Below are positions 3,824 through 5,530 of a stretch of 5,530 bases of DNA, in pieces; position 1 is the first letter of the stretch, and the number at the start of each line of letters is the position of its first letter. A program made the position numbers and the translations under genes. The DNA lies in NCBI GenBank assembly GCA_018260375.1, contig JAGLBF010000149.1, forward strand, positions 1-5,530, in the 5' to 3' direction. This DNA is from Deinococcus sp. Its GTDB lineage: Bacteria > Deinococcota > Deinococci > Deinococcales > Deinococcaceae. The notes beneath the pieces are model-generated. The model saw only the letters and a program-made list of their open reading frames with translations. It did no database searches and was not told the DNA's origin.

Positions 3824-5530
3824 TCGGTGTCCTGTTTCTGTGCCAGAGTGAAGTGCAGATCATTGTGTCGCTCGTTACTCAAATGCTTCTCCAAATCCGT
3901 TTGCGGCCCCGCCTCGCCAAAGTCTTTTTTGCCAGGGTCGCTACCTCTGTCTTTACCCCACTTCACATTCACCTTGCTGCGCAGCACCCCAGCCTCTACA
4001 AAGGGCCTAATGTTCAGGCGTATGCCATCATTCAGGTCGGGGTTCCAGCCGCGTGGCTGCTCAGATAATTCCTTCCAGCGGACATAAATGTCGTACGGCG
4101 GTTCGCCCGTTAGAATGGCTTCTAGCTTCTTTTGCAACTCCAGCGCCGCTGCCAGTCGTGTCTCGGCTCCCTTTTCGCCTGCCGCGATTTCGGCGCGCTG
4201 CCTGTCAAGCCACTCGCCCAGGTACGTGTAGGTCAGCTTTTCCAGTTTGGCGCGGTCAAGAGAATGGTAATTCACAATGGCGCTGAAGCCATCCTTGCGC
4301 CCGTCCCAGATATACCACAGGAACGGACGGTGATGGAAGAGTTTACTGTGTTGGTCAAAGAATTTGTCACGGAGCCATACTTCCAGCGAGTCGGCCCCCA
4401 CCTGGGCCAGCAGCTCCTGCAACTTCGCCGTGTTCCAGTCCGGGCCGTACACCTGAGCCAGCAGGTGAAGCAAACGCACATGCGCGGGCTGCTCCCCCGA
4501 AAGCGCCTGCAAAGGCACAATGCCGTCGGCATCTGGCGTCAGGCCGTCTAGGAGTTGTTCGGGCCAGTTGTACCCCAGCAGCCGCGCCATCGCCACCTGC
4601 AAAGGCTCGGTGGTATCGGTCACCGTGCCCTTGAACCACTGGGTTGGGTCATTGCTGTAAGGCTCGGGCAGGCCATCAGGGTATTTCTCGGCGGCGACTT
4701 GTTGCCAGTGAGCGAGGTCAAAGGGAACTTTCAATAAAGCGCCACGTACTTTTAGAGCGCGGTCAATGACGCGAACCGCGACGTTATATAGGGACGACGA
4801 GCAGTAACACCAAATGGCCGCAAGATGGCTTTGATTGTTTGGGATGAGAACGACAGTGTTGTCGTCGAACAAACTTCCCGTAAAAAGGGGAACAGGTAAA
4901 TTTCCCATTGCACTAACAACAATCCCATCTTTGCCCCAGGATTCTTCACCTCTGAACCAAGCCCTACTACCTCCCTCTCCTAATCTTGACTCTACGAAAT
5001 TTAGTAGCTGTCCCTGGCCTTGCTCCCATAGTAAAGCCTGTGTCATTCCACCAAATTTTTGAGTATTCGAAACAGTAGTTAATTGGCATTGCCACTTTGA
5101 ATCTAATCGAGACAACTCCCAAAATACCCTACCGAATCTGGCATAATCTCCTGTCTGTATTCGATTGTAAAGCTGTGAAAAATCAGACAATCTCGGCAAA
5201 TTATTAGGTTCGGAGCCAATTCTTGAATCAGGGTTATCCTTTTGACCCTGTTGAATAAGTCCTACGCATGACCCCGTAGCCAATTCTAACCGTTTGTCAG
5301 GGACCGTTTTTTGATTAGTAGCATCAATGCTGATGAACGACCAGTTTTTTGAAGGCTTTCTATTAGTTAAAGCAAATAGTACAACGTTAAAGACCTCACC
5401 ACTAATCCCCTCAAATGCTCCTGAGCCGAGACGAGCAAGCCAATCCCATTGCTGTCGACTCAATAAATCCTCTCGTAATTCTTGATATCCACCCAAAAAT
5501 AACCAGTTCTGTGGCGTGACTAGGCTGTAG
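3820..5530 (-). CDS. pglX: BREX PglX-like adenine-specific DNA methyltransferase, C-terminal part (N-terminus outside window)
   Basis: The frame stays open to the right edge, giving 569 visible residues of a protein that in this family has about 1200. The first visible residues, YSLVTPQNWLFLGGYQELRE, match the conserved 'VTPQNWLF..xY..LR' segment after the catalytic NPPY motif of Eco57I-type N6-adenine methyltransferases. A TTG at 5496-5494 is therefore an internal leucine, not a start. Then come GAFEGISGEVFNVVL, a variable part likely to contain the target-recognition domain (about 5400-4700), and a strongly conserved C-terminal block: FHHRPFLWYIWDGRKDGF (about 4340-4280), EPPYDIYVRWKEL, LNIRPFVEAGVLRSK and NDLHFTLAQK near the end. 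PglX marks host DNA at an asymmetric motif so that BREX spares it. Its place upstream of a PglZ-like gene fits the type 1 BREX order. Related methylases occur in DISARM, but the PglZ neighbour favours BREX. Base composition changes within the gene. Confidence 0.85.
   Translation of the reverse strand, partial: YSLVTPQNWLFLGGYQELREDLLSRQQWDWLARLGSGAFEGISGEVFNVVLFALTNRKPSKNWSFISIDATNQKTVPDKRLELATGSCVGLIQQGQKDNPDSRIGSEPNNLPRLSDFSQLYNRIQTGDYARFGRVFWELSRLDSKWQCQLTTVSNTQKFGGMTQALLWEQGQGQLLNFVESRLGEGGSRAWFRGEESWGKDGIVVSAMGNLPVPLFTGSLFDDNTVVLIPNNQSHLAAIWCYCSSSLYNVAVRVIDRALKVRGALLKVPFDLAHWQQVAAEKYPDGLPEPYSNDPTQWFKGTVTDTTEPLQVAMARLLGYNWPEQLLDGLTPDADGIVPLQALSGEQPAHVRLLHLLAQVYGPDWNTAKLQELLAQVGADSLEVWLRDKFFDQHSKLFHHRPFLWYIWDGRKDGFSAIVNYHSLDRAKLEKLTYTYLGEWLDRQRAEIAAGEKGAETRLAAALELQKKLEAILTGEPPYDIYVRWKELSEQPRGWNPDLNDGIRLNIRPFVEAGVLRSKVNVKWGKDRGSDPGKKDFGEAGPQTDLEKHLSNERHNDLHFTLAQKQDTE
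3830..3833 (-). promoter_or_regulatory. Shine-Dalgarno site supporting the GTG start of darT
   Basis: AGGA on the minus strand lies 6 bases before the GTG at 3823-3821, inside the last codons of pglX. Together with the 4-base GTGA overlap it supports the GTG over any later in-frame ATG and implies translation coupled to pglX. Confidence 0.5.

Noticed and set aside
4132..4551. 139-codon open frame on the plus strand, with further minus-strand frames at 4272-4639
   Set aside because: They overlap the conserved GC-rich C-terminal part of pglX; biased third positions there keep other frames open. The products are Arg/Gln/Ala-rich without motifs.
5494..5496. TTG as the start of the methyltransferase gene
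   Set aside because: The frame continues upstream to the window edge and encodes the conserved VTPQNWLF segment, so TTG is an internal leucine codon.
3820..5530. DISARM methyltransferase (DrmMI) instead of BREX PglX
   Set aside because: The downstream PglZ-like N-terminus and the absence of any Drm helicase or phospholipase gene in the window favour BREX, although the flanks are not visible.
1..5530. CRISPR arrays, tRNA or rRNA genes
   Set aside because: No regularly spaced direct repeats and no tRNA- or rRNA-like segments were seen on either strand.

Overview
The window looks like an accessory (defence-island) segment of a bacterial genome. All convincing genes lie on the minus strand and are packed like an operon, so they are read from the right edge towards the left. 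No housekeeping gene is present, so the host cannot be named. Base composition is mosaic. A truncated transposase fragment at the left edge gives a weak impression of Deinococcus-type insertion sequences, but this is not a species call.

Layout in transcription order (right to left). From 5530 to 3820 is the C-terminal 569 residues of a PglX/Eco57I-like adenine-specific DNA methyltransferase, open at the right edge. It overlaps by 4 bases (GTGA) a 621-residue protein (3823-1958) whose last ~180 residues are a DarT-type DNA ADP-ribosyltransferase, preceded by ~300 unrecognised residues and a ~75-residue charged coiled coil. Two bases later comes a 222-residue NADAR-family protein (1955-1287) of the kind that accompanies DarT1 toxins as the de-ADP-ribosylating antitoxin. 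After a 119-base gap holding a likely extended -10 promoter and two inverted repeats comes a Phd-type antitoxin (1167-919). It overlaps by 4 bases a VapC/FitB-like PIN-domain toxin (922-479), which in turn overlaps by 4 bases the start of a PglZ-like gene (482-177). Only about the first 78 residues of PglZ look genuine. Near position 249 the reading frame runs into unrelated DNA, and at 1-155 on the plus strand lies the N-terminal part of an IS transposase that is itself truncated.

Interpretation. The order pglX ... pglZ is the core order of a type 1 BREX phage-defence operon. Here two toxin-antitoxin modules sit between these genes: DarT-NADAR, acting on DNA bases, and Phd-VapC, acting on RNA. 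Both are joined to the BREX genes by overlapping or near-overlapping reading frames. The most interesting parts are the DarT-NADAR module embedded in BREX, the long N-terminal extension on DarT, and a C-terminal QQSLF peptide on the NADAR protein that resembles a DNA sliding-clamp-binding motif. The pglZ truncation suggests that BREX itself may be broken here while the toxin-antitoxin modules remain intact.
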